A stretch of 64,000 nucleotides of DNA from Emticicia oligotrophica DSM 17448 (GCF_000263195.1 NC_018748.1:3224001-3288000); one strand, 5' to 3'. Counted from the first letter of the stretch, positions 29,030 through 37,739 are shown. Numbers and translations: made by a program. The notes: a model not told the origin generated them from the sequence alone.

Positions 29030-30410
29030 CTAATAGTGCAACTAAGTGTTTTTCTGAAGTTAGCGGATTCATTAACGAGACACGAAGATAAAGATTTTCT
29101 CTTAAAGTAGTTTGTACTATATAGAATTTCCCTTCTTGAAGTAATTGTTTTCTGATGGCTGAGTTAATAACATTTGACTCTTGATTAGGTAAAATAATTC
29201 TGAAACAAACGATATTGCTTTCGGGCTCAACGGCAAGTTCAAAATTAGGTCTGGCTTTAATTAGTGCCACAAACTTTTCAGCTAAACCATGTAAATAATC
29301 TACATTTTCTGTAAATATTTCTTCCCCATGAGCTTTCAAGATTGAATAGACTTTTAGGCTCATCATGAGTTTGGTACATTCAAACGTACGTTTCCCCGAA
29401 TTAAACCAATCTTTTGAATATTGATTTGCCCAAAGATATTGAGCTTTTTGCTGGAAAGTTTTGAAAGAATCTTCATCACGTTTGAAGATAAGTGCAGTGG
29501 TTAATGCTGGTGTCATGAGCATTTTATGCCAATCAATAACAACTGAGTCAGCGTTTTCAATACCTTTAACTTTATATTTGTATTTTTCTGAGAAAACTAC
29601 CGCACCGCCGTGTGCTCCATCAACATGAAACCAGAGTTGATGTTTTTGAGCAAATTTTCCTATTTCTTCCAAATTATCATAGCTTCCAGACGAAGTTGAG
29701 CAAGCACTTCCCACGACACAAATTACTTTAAAGCCATTATTGGTTGCTTCTTGATAGTATTTTTCCAATAAATCGGTTCTAATTTGTAGACGGTCGTTGG
29801 TGGGTACTTTTATAATGCCTGCATTACCCATTCCCATAATTCGAGCAGCTCTATCAATGCAATAATGTGCTTCTTCCGAAACCATAACGGCTAGTTTATC
29901 GGTGTTGCCTTCTTCCCAAACATCAGTTTTGGCTGCTCGGGCAGTAAGTAGAGCGGTTAGGTTTGCGAGTGTACCGCCTGAAGTAAGTAAACCACCTGAA
30001 TTTTTATCAAAACCGATTTTCTTTGCTAATAATTCTGATAATATTCGTTCGAGTGGATTTGAAACCAAGCCCATTTCATAAACAGCCATACCATTATTAA
30101 GCATTCCCGAAAGCATACTTGCAATAGCAGTGATGGGTAATGGTGGTGTAACTTGGTGACCCATGTATTGTGGGTGATGCAAGTGTGTAGATTGCTCAAT
30201 TACTGTTTTGAAGAAATCTTCAACATTTTCTTGTCCTTTTTCGTAATCAGTTTGCCAAAAGCTAAATGATTCGTCGGGTTCTTTATAAGGAATCACATGC
30301 TGGAGGTCTTGATTTTGAGCTGATTCTAGATAATCAGCCAATAAATCAACTAGTGAGTGAGCTTGTTGGCGAAAGTTTTCTGATGAAAAGGCTTGTTGAA
30401 GTTTTTTCAT
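28989..30410 (-). CDS. Group II PLP-dependent amino-acid decarboxylase
   Basis: 473 residues, cytoplasmic. Fold type I decarboxylase hallmarks: LLTSGGTLANLTAL (about 141-154, phosphate-binding loop), the stacking-His region SEEAHYCIDRAAR (178-190), HVDGAHGGAVVFS (262-274, Asp pairing with the pyridine N) and the Schiff-base Lys296 in VIDWHKMLMTP. The family includes aromatic-L-amino-acid, glutamate and L-2,4-diaminobutyrate decarboxylases. The WHKML context is less common than PHKW, and substrate specificity is not readable. It lies 9 nt after a barrel-protein gene and overlaps a VanZ-like gene; a LysR regulator is divergent. The product is probably an amine. Confidence 0.85.
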   Translation of the reverse strand: MKKLQQAFSSENFRQQAHSLVDLLADYLESAQNQDLQHVIPYKEPDESFSFWQTDYEKGQENVEDFFKTVIEQSTHLHHPQYMGHQVTPPLPITAIASMLSGMLNNGMAVYEMGLVSNPLERILSELLAKKIGFDKNSGGLLTSGGTLANLTALLTARAAKTDVWEEGNTDKLAVMVSEEAHYCIDRAARIMGMGNAGIIKVPTNDRLQIRTDLLEKYYQEATNNGFKVICVVGSACSTSSGSYDNLEEIGKFAQKHQLWFHVDGAHGGAVVFSEKYKYKVKGIENADSVVIDWHKMLMTPALTTALIFKRDEDSFKTFQQKAQYLWANQYSKDWFNSGKRTFECTKLMMSLKVYSILKAHGEEIFTENVDYLHGLAEKFVALIKARPNFELAVEPESNIVCFRIILPNQESNVINSAIRKQLLQEGKFYIVQTTLRENLYLRVSLMNPLTSEKHLVALLDEIERISKQIAQQ

Positions 30411-30419
30411 AATGTTTTT

Positions 30420-31166
30420 TTAGAAATCAAAGTTTAAGCCAATATTCCAGTTAAAATCGCTTTGGGGTTTTGTGATAAGCGGTTTTACTGCTTGCATTGA
30501 AATTGAAATCGGTAGATTTTTAAACGACCAAATTGCAATTCCAGATACAAAAAGACCATTAAAAGGAATACTATTATCAATAAAAAATAAATTAGGGCGA
30601 AGTGTCAATTTTAAATCTTTGTTTATACGAATCTTATTGATACTCGCTGAAAGACTGTAGAAATAACCATATTTTACAGCATCAATATCCATACCTTTAG
30701 TATACCAGCACAATGCTTGTATGCTTGCATTTTCAGCTACTTTATAGCTAACTGCACCTTCAAACTCTAAGTATTTATTGGCTCTTTGCACTTCAAAAGT
30801 TTGGGCATTTTCGGTAATACTTGTTCGTTTGAAAAATAAAGACCAGTTTAACCCAGTTCGAAAAGTAAATTTATTACTTGGAAATTGTACTCTCAACCAG
30901 CTATTCGAAACCCACGGCTTACCATCAATTCCATAATTGAAAGCTGGAGAAAACGAAAAATTCCCTTTTCTGATAGAAAAACTAGTCATTAGTGCAGGTT
31001 TTCCTAAAGCAAATGCGGGTACTGGTGAAATACCATTGTTCGTAAGTTGGATATTCCCTGAAATCTGAATAGGATTTTTCTGGGTTTGAACAGAATCAGT
31101 CTTTTCTTCAGAAAACGCATTAAAAGTAATAAAACAAGCTAAGTAAATAAATAAAAATGATTTCAT
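30420..31166 (-). CDS. Putative outer-membrane beta-barrel protein
   Basis: 248 residues. Signal peptide MKSFLFIYLACFITFNAFSE. The mature part is a series of alternating amphipathic strands (ISGNIQLTNNGIS, SFSIRKGNFSFSPAFNYGI, FTFRTGLNWSLFFKR, LKLTLRPNLFFID) with an aromatic C-terminus, FNWNIGLNFDF, typical of barrels. First gene of the operon with the decarboxylase and VanZ-like genes. I do not recognise a named family. A role in passing the decarboxylase substrate or product across the outer membrane is possible but speculative. Confidence 0.65.
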   Translation of the reverse strand: MKSFLFIYLACFITFNAFSEEKTDSVQTQKNPIQISGNIQLTNNGISPVPAFALGKPALMTSFSIRKGNFSFSPAFNYGIDGKPWVSNSWLRVQFPSNKFTFRTGLNWSLFFKRTSITENAQTFEVQRANKYLEFEGAVSYKVAENASIQALCWYTKGMDIDAVKYGYFYSLSASINKIRINKDLKLTLRPNLFFIDNSIPFNGLFVSGIAIWSFKNLPISISMQAVKPLITKPQSDFNWNIGLNFDF

Positions 31167-31254
31167 TTTGTTTGTTGAGAAAGTGTAATGAAGTGAATAA
31201 GCAATATTATTTGTCGGAATCTTTCATCGCATAACTGATATTTAATACTACTAT

Positions 31255-31288
31255 TTGTTTTCATTTGCAAAACAATCACTTATTTTTG
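31255..31288 (+). promoter_or_regulatory. Candidate promoter of the LysR gene
   Basis: TTG at 31255-31257 and TATTTTTG at 31281-31288 (TAnnTTTG) with 23 nt between them. This is at the long end of the Bacteroidetes range. A second box, TAATTTTG, lies at 31304-31311. Confidence 0.4.
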
Positions 31289-31339
31289 ATAACAAAAAAT
31301 ACTTAATTTTGATTATTTGATGCTTAAAATGAATTATTG

Positions 31340-32230
31340 ATGGATTTTCGAACAATTGAACATTTTTTAAAACTTACGGAAACGCTAAATTTTAGAAAAG
31401 CAGCAGAGGATATATATATTGCTCAACCAGCCTTGAGCCGTCAGATAATGGCTTTAGAAGAAGAATTAGGGGTTGTATTATTTGACCGAAACAAGCGAAA
31501 TGTGGCACTGACACCCGCAGGTGAATATTTTAAGGAAGAATGTGAAAGAATTTTAGAAGATTTTGAGCGAGTAAAACAACGTACTTTTCAAGTCCATAAA
31601 GGCGAGGGTGGAGAAATTAAAATTGCCCATTCGAGTTCCTCGATGCAGTTTTTATTACCGAATATTTTGGCAAAAATTCAAGCAGAAATGCCTTTGATGA
31701 AGACTATTTTGAATGAAACAACCAATATTTATGGCATTAATGCACTGATTAATCGAACCATGGATGTTACTTTTGGGCCGAATATGATTGTGCCGAAAGA
31801 ACTAAATACACGTACAATTTACGTAGAAAATTTTGTGCTTATTTTACCACAAAATCACCATTTGAATACCAATAATTTTGAGTCATTGGCACAAGTGGCC
31901 GACGAAAATTTTATTTTACCGCCAAGAAGTGAAAGCTCAGGATACGTTGAAAGTCTAGAAGCTTTGTGCCAATCGTATGGGTTTATTCCCAAAGTAGCTT
32001 ATCAATCAGGTAATTCAAATACTGTTTTGAGGTTGGTTGAAGCTGGCGTAGGTATTTCGATTGAACCCAAATCTGCTTTGAGTGGACAAAATATGAACGT
32101 TAAATACATCGAATTAAGTAATATTCCTACCAAAGCAGCCATGTTGATGGTTTGGCTTCGTGGAAGAGAAAAAGACTTAAAGCCATTTTTTGAAATTGTC
32201 GATAAAGTAATGGCGACCTTTAAGATTTGA
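31340..32230 (+). CDS. LysR-family transcriptional regulator
   Basis: 296 residues from the ATG at 31340; the TTG just before it is unlikely. N-terminal winged helix-turn-helix: FLKLTETLNFRKAAEDIYIA, QPALSRQIMALEEELGVVLF, DRNKRNVALTPAG. Residues about 90-290 form the periplasmic-binding-like effector domain (IKIAHSSSSMQFLLP, LRLVEAGVGISIEP). It is divergently oriented from the barrel/decarboxylase/VanZ operon with a 173-bp intergenic region between them, the classic arrangement for a LysR protein controlling its neighbour. The inducer is unknown; an amino acid or amine would fit. Confidence 0.9.
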   Translation: MDFRTIEHFLKLTETLNFRKAAEDIYIAQPALSRQIMALEEELGVVLFDRNKRNVALTPAGEYFKEECERILEDFERVKQRTFQVHKGEGGEIKIAHSSSSMQFLLPNILAKIQAEMPLMKTILNETTNIYGINALINRTMDVTFGPNMIVPKELNTRTIYVENFVLILPQNHHLNTNNFESLAQVADENFILPPRSESSGYVESLEALCQSYGFIPKVAYQSGNSNTVLRLVEAGVGISIEPKSALSGQNMNVKYIELSNIPTKAAMLMVWLRGREKDLKPFFEIVDKVMATFKI

Positions 32231-32305
32231 CATTTATTTTATGTAGATGTCAAATCTTGAAGGTCTATGCTTAACTTTAATTTGTGATTAAAATGAATGA
32301 ATTTG

Positions 32306-32417
32306 CCCTAGAGGGGTTTCATATTGGTAGAAATATATGTTAGAATCTTCTCCAATGCCCCATCGGGGCGAACGATAGGGCTTTAAAGAAGGTTACATTA
32401 TTTAACTCCTAAGGAGT
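32306..32417 (+). repeat. Multi-hairpin interspersed element, copy 1
   Basis: Three short GC-capped hairpins in a non-coding gap: CCCT/AGGG (32306-32315), GCCCC-ATC-GGGGC (32357-32369) and ACTCCT-A-AGGAGT (32405-32417). The core ATATTGGTAGAA (32321-32332) follows hairpin 1. A second copy in opposite orientation lies at 41870-41956 with the same order of parts. An alternative outer pairing GCCCTA/TAGGGC (32305-32310 with 32376-32381) is also possible. Confidence 0.6.
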
Positions 32418-32479
32418 ATTTATTAGTTTTTACTTATTGACCATGAGAGCTTTATGTAATCTTCAAGCTCATTTTATGC

Positions 32480-33526
32480 TTAGTATTTTTTCAAAGCCTT
32501 CAATAATATGTCATTTTCTTTACGAGTACCTACCGAGATTCGAATACAATTATCACAAAGCAATACATTCGAACGTAGTCGAGTAATGATTTTTTGCTCA
32601 ATTAAATAGTGAAAAATCTGATTTGCTTCAGTGAATTTTACCAAAAGTTGATTTGAATCTGATGGATAAATGTGTTGAACGATGCTCAAATCTGTCAGTT
32701 TTTTATGTAGGCGTTCACGCTCTTTCAAAATTTGTTTGACATACTTATCTTTCTTTTCTTCTTTGCCTAAAGCGGCATAAAGTAGCTTTTGCGTTACGCC
32801 ATTGAGGTTATAAGGATATTTGATTTTATTTAAAACCTTGATAATTTCTTCAGAGGCAAAACCCATACCCAAACGTAAAGCGGCTAATCCCCAAGCTTTT
32901 GAGAATGTTTGCATAACCACTAAGTTTGGATAAGTATCGAGCAATTGGGTGAAAGATTCTTCGGTAGCAAAATCAATATAAGCTTCATCTACAACTACTA
33001 AACCTGTCTTGAAATTATCTAAGATATGCAAAATAGAAGCTCGCTCAATGATATTTCCAGATGGATTATTGGGCGAACAAATCCAAATAATTTTAGTATT
33101 TGCATCAGCCGTTTCTAATACTTTTTTCGTATCTACTTGAAAATCAGGCGTAAGTGGAACTTGTTTTACATCCACGTTTTGTACATCAGCACAAACCTTA
33201 TACATGCCGTATGTGGGTGGTAAAATCAGAATATTATCTTGTTTTGGTTCGCAAGTAGCACGGATAATTAAATCAATCGCCTCATCAGAACCATTACCCA
33301 AGAATATTTGGCCCGGGCGTACTTTTTTAATTTTAGCTAATTTTTCTTTTACTACTGCTTGGTAAGGGTCTGGGTAACGATTGTATTTTCCAGAAATCAC
33401 CGAACCAAAAGGATTTTCGTTGGCATCTAAAAATGTACCTTCTGAACCCGAGTATTCATCACGAGCAGAAGAGTAGGGTGTAAGCGAAAGAATATGTGGA
33501 CGAATGACTTTATCTAATGAAAACAT
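32480..33526 (-). CDS. hisC: Histidinol-phosphate aminotransferase
   Basis: 348 residues, close to the family's usual 350. Fold type I aminotransferase converting imidazole-acetol phosphate plus glutamate to L-histidinol phosphate in histidine synthesis. Seen: FLDANENPFG (32-41), YNRYPDPYQ (48-56), FLGNGSDEAIDLIIRA (75-90), SPNNPSGN (151-158), VVDEAYIDF (178-186), the PLP lysine in TFSKAWGLAALRLG (Lys210), and the C-terminal RISVGTRKEND. It stands apart from other his genes here and is divergent from hemF. Aromatic aminotransferase activity is a possible secondary role. Confidence 0.92.
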   Translation of the reverse strand: MFSLDKVIRPHILSLTPYSSARDEYSGSEGTFLDANENPFGSVISGKYNRYPDPYQAVVKEKLAKIKKVRPGQIFLGNGSDEAIDLIIRATCEPKQDNILILPPTYGMYKVCADVQNVDVKQVPLTPDFQVDTKKVLETADANTKIIWICSPNNPSGNIIERASILHILDNFKTGLVVVDEAYIDFATEESFTQLLDTYPNLVVMQTFSKAWGLAALRLGMGFASEEIIKVLNKIKYPYNLNGVTQKLLYAALGKEEKKDKYVKQILKERERLHKKLTDLSIVQHIYPSDSNQLLVKFTEANQIFHYLIEQKIITRLRSNVLLCDNCIRISVGTRKENDILLKALKKY

Positions 33527-33575
33527 AAGCTAAATAAATAATTTAAGATTGATATATGGCAAATTTTAAGAATAA

Positions 33576-33607
33576 TTGCCTCGCTAAAGATTTACTTTCT
33601 AACTTTG
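33576..33607 (+). promoter_or_regulatory. Promoter of hemF inside the longer open frame
   Basis: TTG at 33576-33578, 21 nt spacer, TAACTTTG at 33600-33607 (exact TAnnTTTG). Transcription would start near 33614, downstream of the ATG at 33556 and just before the ATG at 33631, so it decides the start codon. Confidence 0.6.
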
Positions 33608-33630
33608 TTACAAAATTTCAAAAGAATATT

Positions 33631-34527
33631 ATGTTATCCAAAGAAAATATTGCCGAATACTTCCAAACACTTCAAGATAATATTTGTCAGGCCCTTGAAA
33701 TGACCGATGGGAAAGGGAAATTTCAAGAAGATAAATGGGAACACCACAGTGGTGGTGGCGGACGTACACGTGTGATTACAGGTGGAAATATCATTGAAAA
33801 AGGTGGTGTTAATTTCTCATCAGTGCAAGGACAGACTTCGGAAGCCTTACAAAAGCAACTAAAACTCGAGGAAAAAGCCGATTATTTCGCTACTGGCGTA
33901 AGTATCGTTCAACATCCTGTGAGTCCGATGGTGCCTATTATTCACATGAATGTTCGTTATTTCGAAATGTCAAATGGTATCTCGTGGTTTGGTGGAGGAA
34001 TTGACTTAACGCCACATTATGTGGTTGATGAAGATGCACGTTGGTTTCATGAGCAATTGAAAAATGTTTGTGATAAGCACGATGCCGAAGCCTACAAAAA
34101 ATATAAAGAATGGGCCGATAATTATTTCTATATTCCGCATCGTCAAGAAACAAGAGGTGTTGGCGGTATTTTTTTTGATTATTTGAAACCGCAAAGTGTC
34201 GAGGAAAAATCCAAAATCTTTGATTTTGTGAAGTCGGTAGGAGAGAGTTTTGCTCCAATATACACCCATTTGATGGCCAAAAATGCCCAAATCCCTTTTA
34301 TTGAAGAGCACAAAACTTGGCAAATGCTTCGCCGTGGACGCTATGTTGAGTTTAATTTGGCATGGGATAGAGGAACAAAATTCGGACTCGAAACCAATGG
34401 CCGAACAGAATCAATTTTGATGAGTTTGCCTCCTGTGGCCAATTGGGTTTATGATTATAAACCCGAAGCAAATAGTTTAGAAGAACGAACTTTGAGCCTT
34501 TTGAAAAAAGGAATCGATTGGATATGA
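33631..34527 (+). CDS. hemF: Oxygen-dependent coproporphyrinogen III oxidase
   Basis: 298 residues from the ATG at 33631; family length is about 300. The frame runs up to an ATG at 33556, but those 25 residues are not family-like and a TTG/TAACTTTG promoter lies inside them. The enzyme oxidatively decarboxylates coproporphyrinogen III to protoporphyrinogen IX in heme synthesis. Seen: KWEHHSGGGGRTRVI, GGVNFSSVQG, HMNVRYFE, WFGGGIDLTPHYV, RQETRGVGGIFFDYL and RRGRYVEFNLAWDRGTKFGL, which are family signatures. It shares a 104-bp divergent region with hisC. Its use implies an aerobic lifestyle. Confidence 0.93.
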   Translation: MLSKENIAEYFQTLQDNICQALEMTDGKGKFQEDKWEHHSGGGGRTRVITGGNIIEKGGVNFSSVQGQTSEALQKQLKLEEKADYFATGVSIVQHPVSPMVPIIHMNVRYFEMSNGISWFGGGIDLTPHYVVDEDARWFHEQLKNVCDKHDAEAYKKYKEWADNYFYIPHRQETRGVGGIFFDYLKPQSVEEKSKIFDFVKSVGESFAPIYTHLMAKNAQIPFIEEHKTWQMLRRGRYVEFNLAWDRGTKFGLETNGRTESILMSLPPVANWVYDYKPEANSLEERTLSLLKKGIDWI

Positions 34528-34555
34528 GTTGGTTGGATTAGTGTTGGTTTGAAAT

Positions 34556-34590
34556 AAAAGCCCTTCAAAATTCGTATTTGAAGGGCTTTT
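34556..34590. terminator. Bidirectional terminator between hemF and the GH16 gene
   Basis: Perfect 14-bp stem AAAAGCCCTTCAAA (34556-34569) with its complement (34577-34590), 7-nt loop, A-tract on the left and T-tract on the right. It sits between convergent genes. Confidence 0.9.
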
Positions 34591-34623
34591 CTATGAGATT
34601 ATTAATTTGTGCATTGAAAAATA

Positions 34624-35484
34624 CTACTTCACTGCAGGATAAACTCTTACATAATCTACTTCCATTCGTTGAGGGAAAATGCTATCGTCAATACCTTTTT
34701 GGCCACCCCAACCACCACCAATGGCAATATTTAGTAAAATATGGAATTTTTTATCGAAAGGCCATTCTTTCCAATCATTGCTTGGTCGATTAAAGGTGAA
34801 GTAAGGTTTACCATCAAGTTCAATAGTAATTTTATCAGGCAACCACTCGCAGGCATACACATGGAAATTATCAGAGACGTCGCTTTCTGCCATAATATTA
34901 TTGCCTTTATTAGTACCTATTGAGTGGTTGAATGCTTTAGTATGAATATTGCCATGAATTCTGTTTTGGTCGAAACCTACGTGCTCAATGATGTCAATTT
35001 CACCATTATCAGGCCAATAACTTGCCCCATAACTTTGTTCAGTGGCGAGCATCCAAGCTGCTGGCCAAGTGCCACGTCCTTTGGGTAATTTTGCTTTTAT
35101 TTCAATTCGACCATAGAGAAAATCTCCTTTACCTTTACTAACTAAACGAGCCGAGGTATAATCATTATTTTCGTATTTTTCTTTAATTGCTTCAATGATT
35201 AGCTTACCATCTTCAACTCGGGCATTTTTTAGGTCTTTCGTATAATATTGTTTTTCTTGGTTTCCCCAACCATGTCCACCAATATCATAACCCCATTTTT
35301 TTGAGTCGGGTGCACCCGTATAGTCAAATTCATCAGCCCAAATTGGAGTTGATTTATCTATTTTATACTCAGTTATTGGGTTTTGTGAGGGAAAGATAAT
35401 AGCATCTTCATTTGGTTTTGTTTGACAAGCTACATAGAGCGACATAACTAAAGTCGAGCTTGCAAGTAAGATTGTTTTTTGCAT
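34624..35484 (-). CDS. GH16 family beta-glucanase/laminarinase-like lipoprotein
   Basis: 286 residues. Lipoprotein signal with Cys20 in MSLYVACQ, so probably membrane-anchored. The GH16 fold is evident: IWADEFDYTGAPD, GGHGWGNQEKQYYT, YGRIEIKAKLPKGRGTWPAA, and the catalytic motif GEIDIIEHVG with Glu162 (nucleophile), Asp164 and Glu167 (acid/base). GH16 enzymes of this subgroup cleave beta-1,3(4)-glucans such as laminarin. It lies 27 nt downstream of a LacI-family regulator on the same strand, so sugar-responsive control of this enzyme is likely. The exact polysaccharide is not readable. Confidence 0.9.
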   Translation of the reverse strand: MQKTILLASSTLVMSLYVACQTKPNEDAIIFPSQNPITEYKIDKSTPIWADEFDYTGAPDSKKWGYDIGGHGWGNQEKQYYTKDLKNARVEDGKLIIEAIKEKYENNDYTSARLVSKGKGDFLYGRIEIKAKLPKGRGTWPAAWMLATEQSYGASYWPDNGEIDIIEHVGFDQNRIHGNIHTKAFNHSIGTNKGNNIMAESDVSDNFHVYACEWLPDKITIELDGKPYFTFNRPSNDWKEWPFDKKFHILLNIAIGGGWGGQKGIDDSIFPQRMEVDYVRVYPAVK

Positions 35485-35511
35485 TATTTTGTTAGGTTGA
35501 ATTTTCTCAAA

Positions 35512-36543
35512 TTAATATTTCTTCGATGACTCCCGAATAATGAGTTTTGTAGGTAAAACTCTGCTACTGAGTAATTTATTGTTTAATTGGCTTAAGAGAA
35601 GGTCGGATGCGGTTAGTCCAATGGCTCTACTTTGGCGTTGAACCGAACTAAGTGGTGGAAATAAGTATTGTGCAATGGGCGAATCATCGAATCCAATAAG
35701 AGCGATTTCTTGCGGAATCTTAATATTTCGTTCTCTGATTACCGACATCGCACCTATACATACGTGGTCGTTTACACCAAAAATAGCATCTGGTTTTTCG
35801 GCTAAATCAAGCAATGATTGGGTTGGCTCAATAGCACTTTCCACTTCGAAATTTGTCGTAAGAATTAGATTTTCATTCACTTCCAAATCATGTTTTAATA
35901 AACAATCACGATACCCATTAAATCTTAGTTCAGAAACCGTCATTCCTTTAGGACCACGCAGGTGAGCAATTCTTCGACAACCAATTTCTATTAGGTGTTG
36001 GGTGGCCATAAATGCACCTTCATAGTCATCTACTGTTACGCCCGTACCAGTTGTGCCGTCATATTTCCTATCTATGTAAACGAGCGGGATATTTCGTTTT
36101 GTAATGTTCTCAATGTGTTCATAATGCCCTTCATCGTATGTTTCTTGTGAGACAGACAAGAAGATACCATCAACACGATTGGCCAATAAGCGTTCGATGT
36201 ATTGTTTTTCGAGGGAATAACTTTCGTTAGTTACACAAATATTGAGTAAATATCCAAGCGGCTGAAAAACAGATTGGAGTCCCTCAAGCATAGATGATTC
36301 GTGAAAGTGATTGATATTGGGTAAAATTACCCCCAAAGTTTTAGATGACTTGTTGAGCAAGCTCAACGAAATAATATTTCGCTGATACCCCATTCTTTGA
36401 GCATACTCTTGAATAGTCTTCCGAGTCTCCTCATTAATCACAGGATTATCGTTTAGTGCTCTCGAAACCGTTGATGGTGAGCATTTAAACTTACGGGCAA
36501 TATCTTTAATTGTGATTATTTGAGAATTATCTTTCACAGGCAT
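35512..36543 (-). CDS. LacI-family transcriptional regulator
   Basis: 343 residues. N-terminal LacI helix-turn-helix and hinge: ITIKDIARKFKCSPSTVSRA, LNDNPVINEETR. The rest is the periplasmic-binding-like domain (TLGVILPNINHFHES, RVDGIFLSVSQETYDEG, YIDRKYDGT, VTVDDYEGAFMATQHLIEIG, RRIAHLRGPKG, PDAIFGVNDHVCIGAM, IALIGFDDSPIAQYL). It is in the same direction and 27 nt upstream of the GH16 glucanase gene. It probably controls this pair, with a glucan-derived sugar as effector (inference). Confidence 0.92.
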   Translation of the reverse strand: MPVKDNSQIITIKDIARKFKCSPSTVSRALNDNPVINEETRKTIQEYAQRMGYQRNIISLSLLNKSSKTLGVILPNINHFHESSMLEGLQSVFQPLGYLLNICVTNESYSLEKQYIERLLANRVDGIFLSVSQETYDEGHYEHIENITKRNIPLVYIDRKYDGTTGTGVTVDDYEGAFMATQHLIEIGCRRIAHLRGPKGMTVSELRFNGYRDCLLKHDLEVNENLILTTNFEVESAIEPTQSLLDLAEKPDAIFGVNDHVCIGAMSVIRERNIKIPQEIALIGFDDSPIAQYLFPPLSSVQRQSRAIGLTASDLLLSQLNNKLLSSRVLPTKLIIRESSKKY

Positions 36544-36560
36544 TTAATAAGAGTGGTACG

Positions 36561-36568
36561 CAAAGTTA
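36561..36568 (-). promoter_or_regulatory. -7 box of the LacI-GH16 operon
   Basis: TAACTTTG on the minus strand (TAnnTTTG). Transcription would start about 11 nt before the ATG at 36543. No TTG at the -33 distance. Confidence 0.4.
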
Positions 36569-36633
36569 TATTTTTGGAGCATATTTTTAATGAAATTTAA
36601 TTTTAAACGCTCAAAAAATGAAAAAAGTATCTG

Positions 36634-36641
36634 TATTTTTG
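36634..36641 (+). promoter_or_regulatory. -7 box of the DUF4249 gene
   Basis: TATTTTTG (TAnnTTTG), 48 nt before the ATG at 36689. No matching TTG upstream. Confidence 0.3.
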
Positions 36642-36688
36642 TTTGAAAAGTTATTACTATACAAGAAAGCTAAGCAATTAGGATTCCG

Positions 36689-37726
36689 ATGTTTAAGAAA
36701 ATAACATTCATATTGGTTTTGTGTTGGCTAGCGGCTTGTGTTGAACCTTTTAAAACACTTTCGGGTAAATCTCTTGAAAAACTGGTCATCGAAGCTACAT
36801 TGACCGATGAAGATATTCCACAAAAAATACGAATTTCAAAGTCGATAGATAAAGATGATGTTTCTTTTAGCGAAGGAGTAGATGATTTACAGGTAAAACT
36901 AATTGTCAATCAGAAAGAAAGTTTTTTGTTTGAAGCAGTGGGAAATGGTTTTTATTCACTTCCATCTTCTTTTAGAGCCAAAGCCGGAAATATTTATCAA
37001 TTAATCTTCCAGAAGACAGATGGTACTAAATATCAATCGAACGAACAAATAATGCCACAGCCAATTGAGAAAAGTAAGTTTCATGATTTGTTTTCAAGTA
37101 GGGGGATAGAACAGGGTGGCAAGCAGATACCAAGCAATGATGTTTATGCCGATTTTCAAGATTCTCCCACCGAGAAAAATTATTATACATGGTCGTGGAA
37201 ACTTTGGGAACGTCAGTTTGTATGTCATACTGAGTATTCGGTTGATTATTACTGTAATCAGAATTGTTGGGAAATCATACCGAATCCTACTTGGAATATT
37301 TACAGCGATGAATATTCTAATGGGAAGCTGGTTTCTAATAAGTTGATTGCTCAAATTCCTTATTATCAAACTTTAGGTGCATTGCTCGAAATCAAGCAAT
37401 TGAGTATTACCGAAGATGCCTATAAATTTTTAAAAATGCTCGCTGACCAAGCCGAACGTACAGGTACTTTGGTTGATACTCCACCAGCTGCAATAATAGG
37501 TAATGTGAAAAACTTGACTAAAAAGGAAGAGCCAGTTGCTGGATTTTTTATGGTTGGAAGTGCTAATACAGTAAATTATTGGTTAGATAGAAAAAATGTT
37601 CCAATAAATATTTCTCCCATTGGATTGTTAGGTCGAAAACCCAATCCAAACAATTTCGGTGCTACATTTGCCTGCATTGAAGGTCCTACTCGTACTCCTC
37701 AAAAACCTAAGGGTTGGGTTGATTGA
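36689..37726 (+). CDS. DUF4249 family lipoprotein
   Basis: 345 residues. Lipoprotein signal MFKKITFILVLCWLAACVEP with Cys17. LVIEATLTDEDIPQKIRISK, then VKLIVNQKESFLFEAVGNG and FYSLPSSFRAKAGNIYQLIF are typical of DUF4249, outer-surface lipoproteins of Bacteroidetes. They are usually encoded beside a TonB-dependent receptor and thought to help capture a ligand. No receptor gene is adjacent here, so it is an orphan. The C-terminal part (FFMVGSANTVNYWLDRKNVP) is also family-like. Two pairs of nearby Cys (FVCHTEYS, YYCNQNCW) may form disulfides. Confidence 0.8.
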   Translation: MFKKITFILVLCWLAACVEPFKTLSGKSLEKLVIEATLTDEDIPQKIRISKSIDKDDVSFSEGVDDLQVKLIVNQKESFLFEAVGNGFYSLPSSFRAKAGNIYQLIFQKTDGTKYQSNEQIMPQPIEKSKFHDLFSSRGIEQGGKQIPSNDVYADFQDSPTEKNYYTWSWKLWERQFVCHTEYSVDYYCNQNCWEIIPNPTWNIYSDEYSNGKLVSNKLIAQIPYYQTLGALLEIKQLSITEDAYKFLKMLADQAERTGTLVDTPPAAIIGNVKNLTKKEEPVAGFFMVGSANTVNYWLDRKNVPINISPIGLLGRKPNPNNFGATFACIEGPTRTPQKPKGWVD

Positions 37727-37739
37727 AATTCTTAAAAAA

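Noticed and set aside
33938-34323. Two long minus-strand frames opposite hemF
   Set aside because: hemF is a complete, highly conserved enzyme on the + strand; the frames are shadows.
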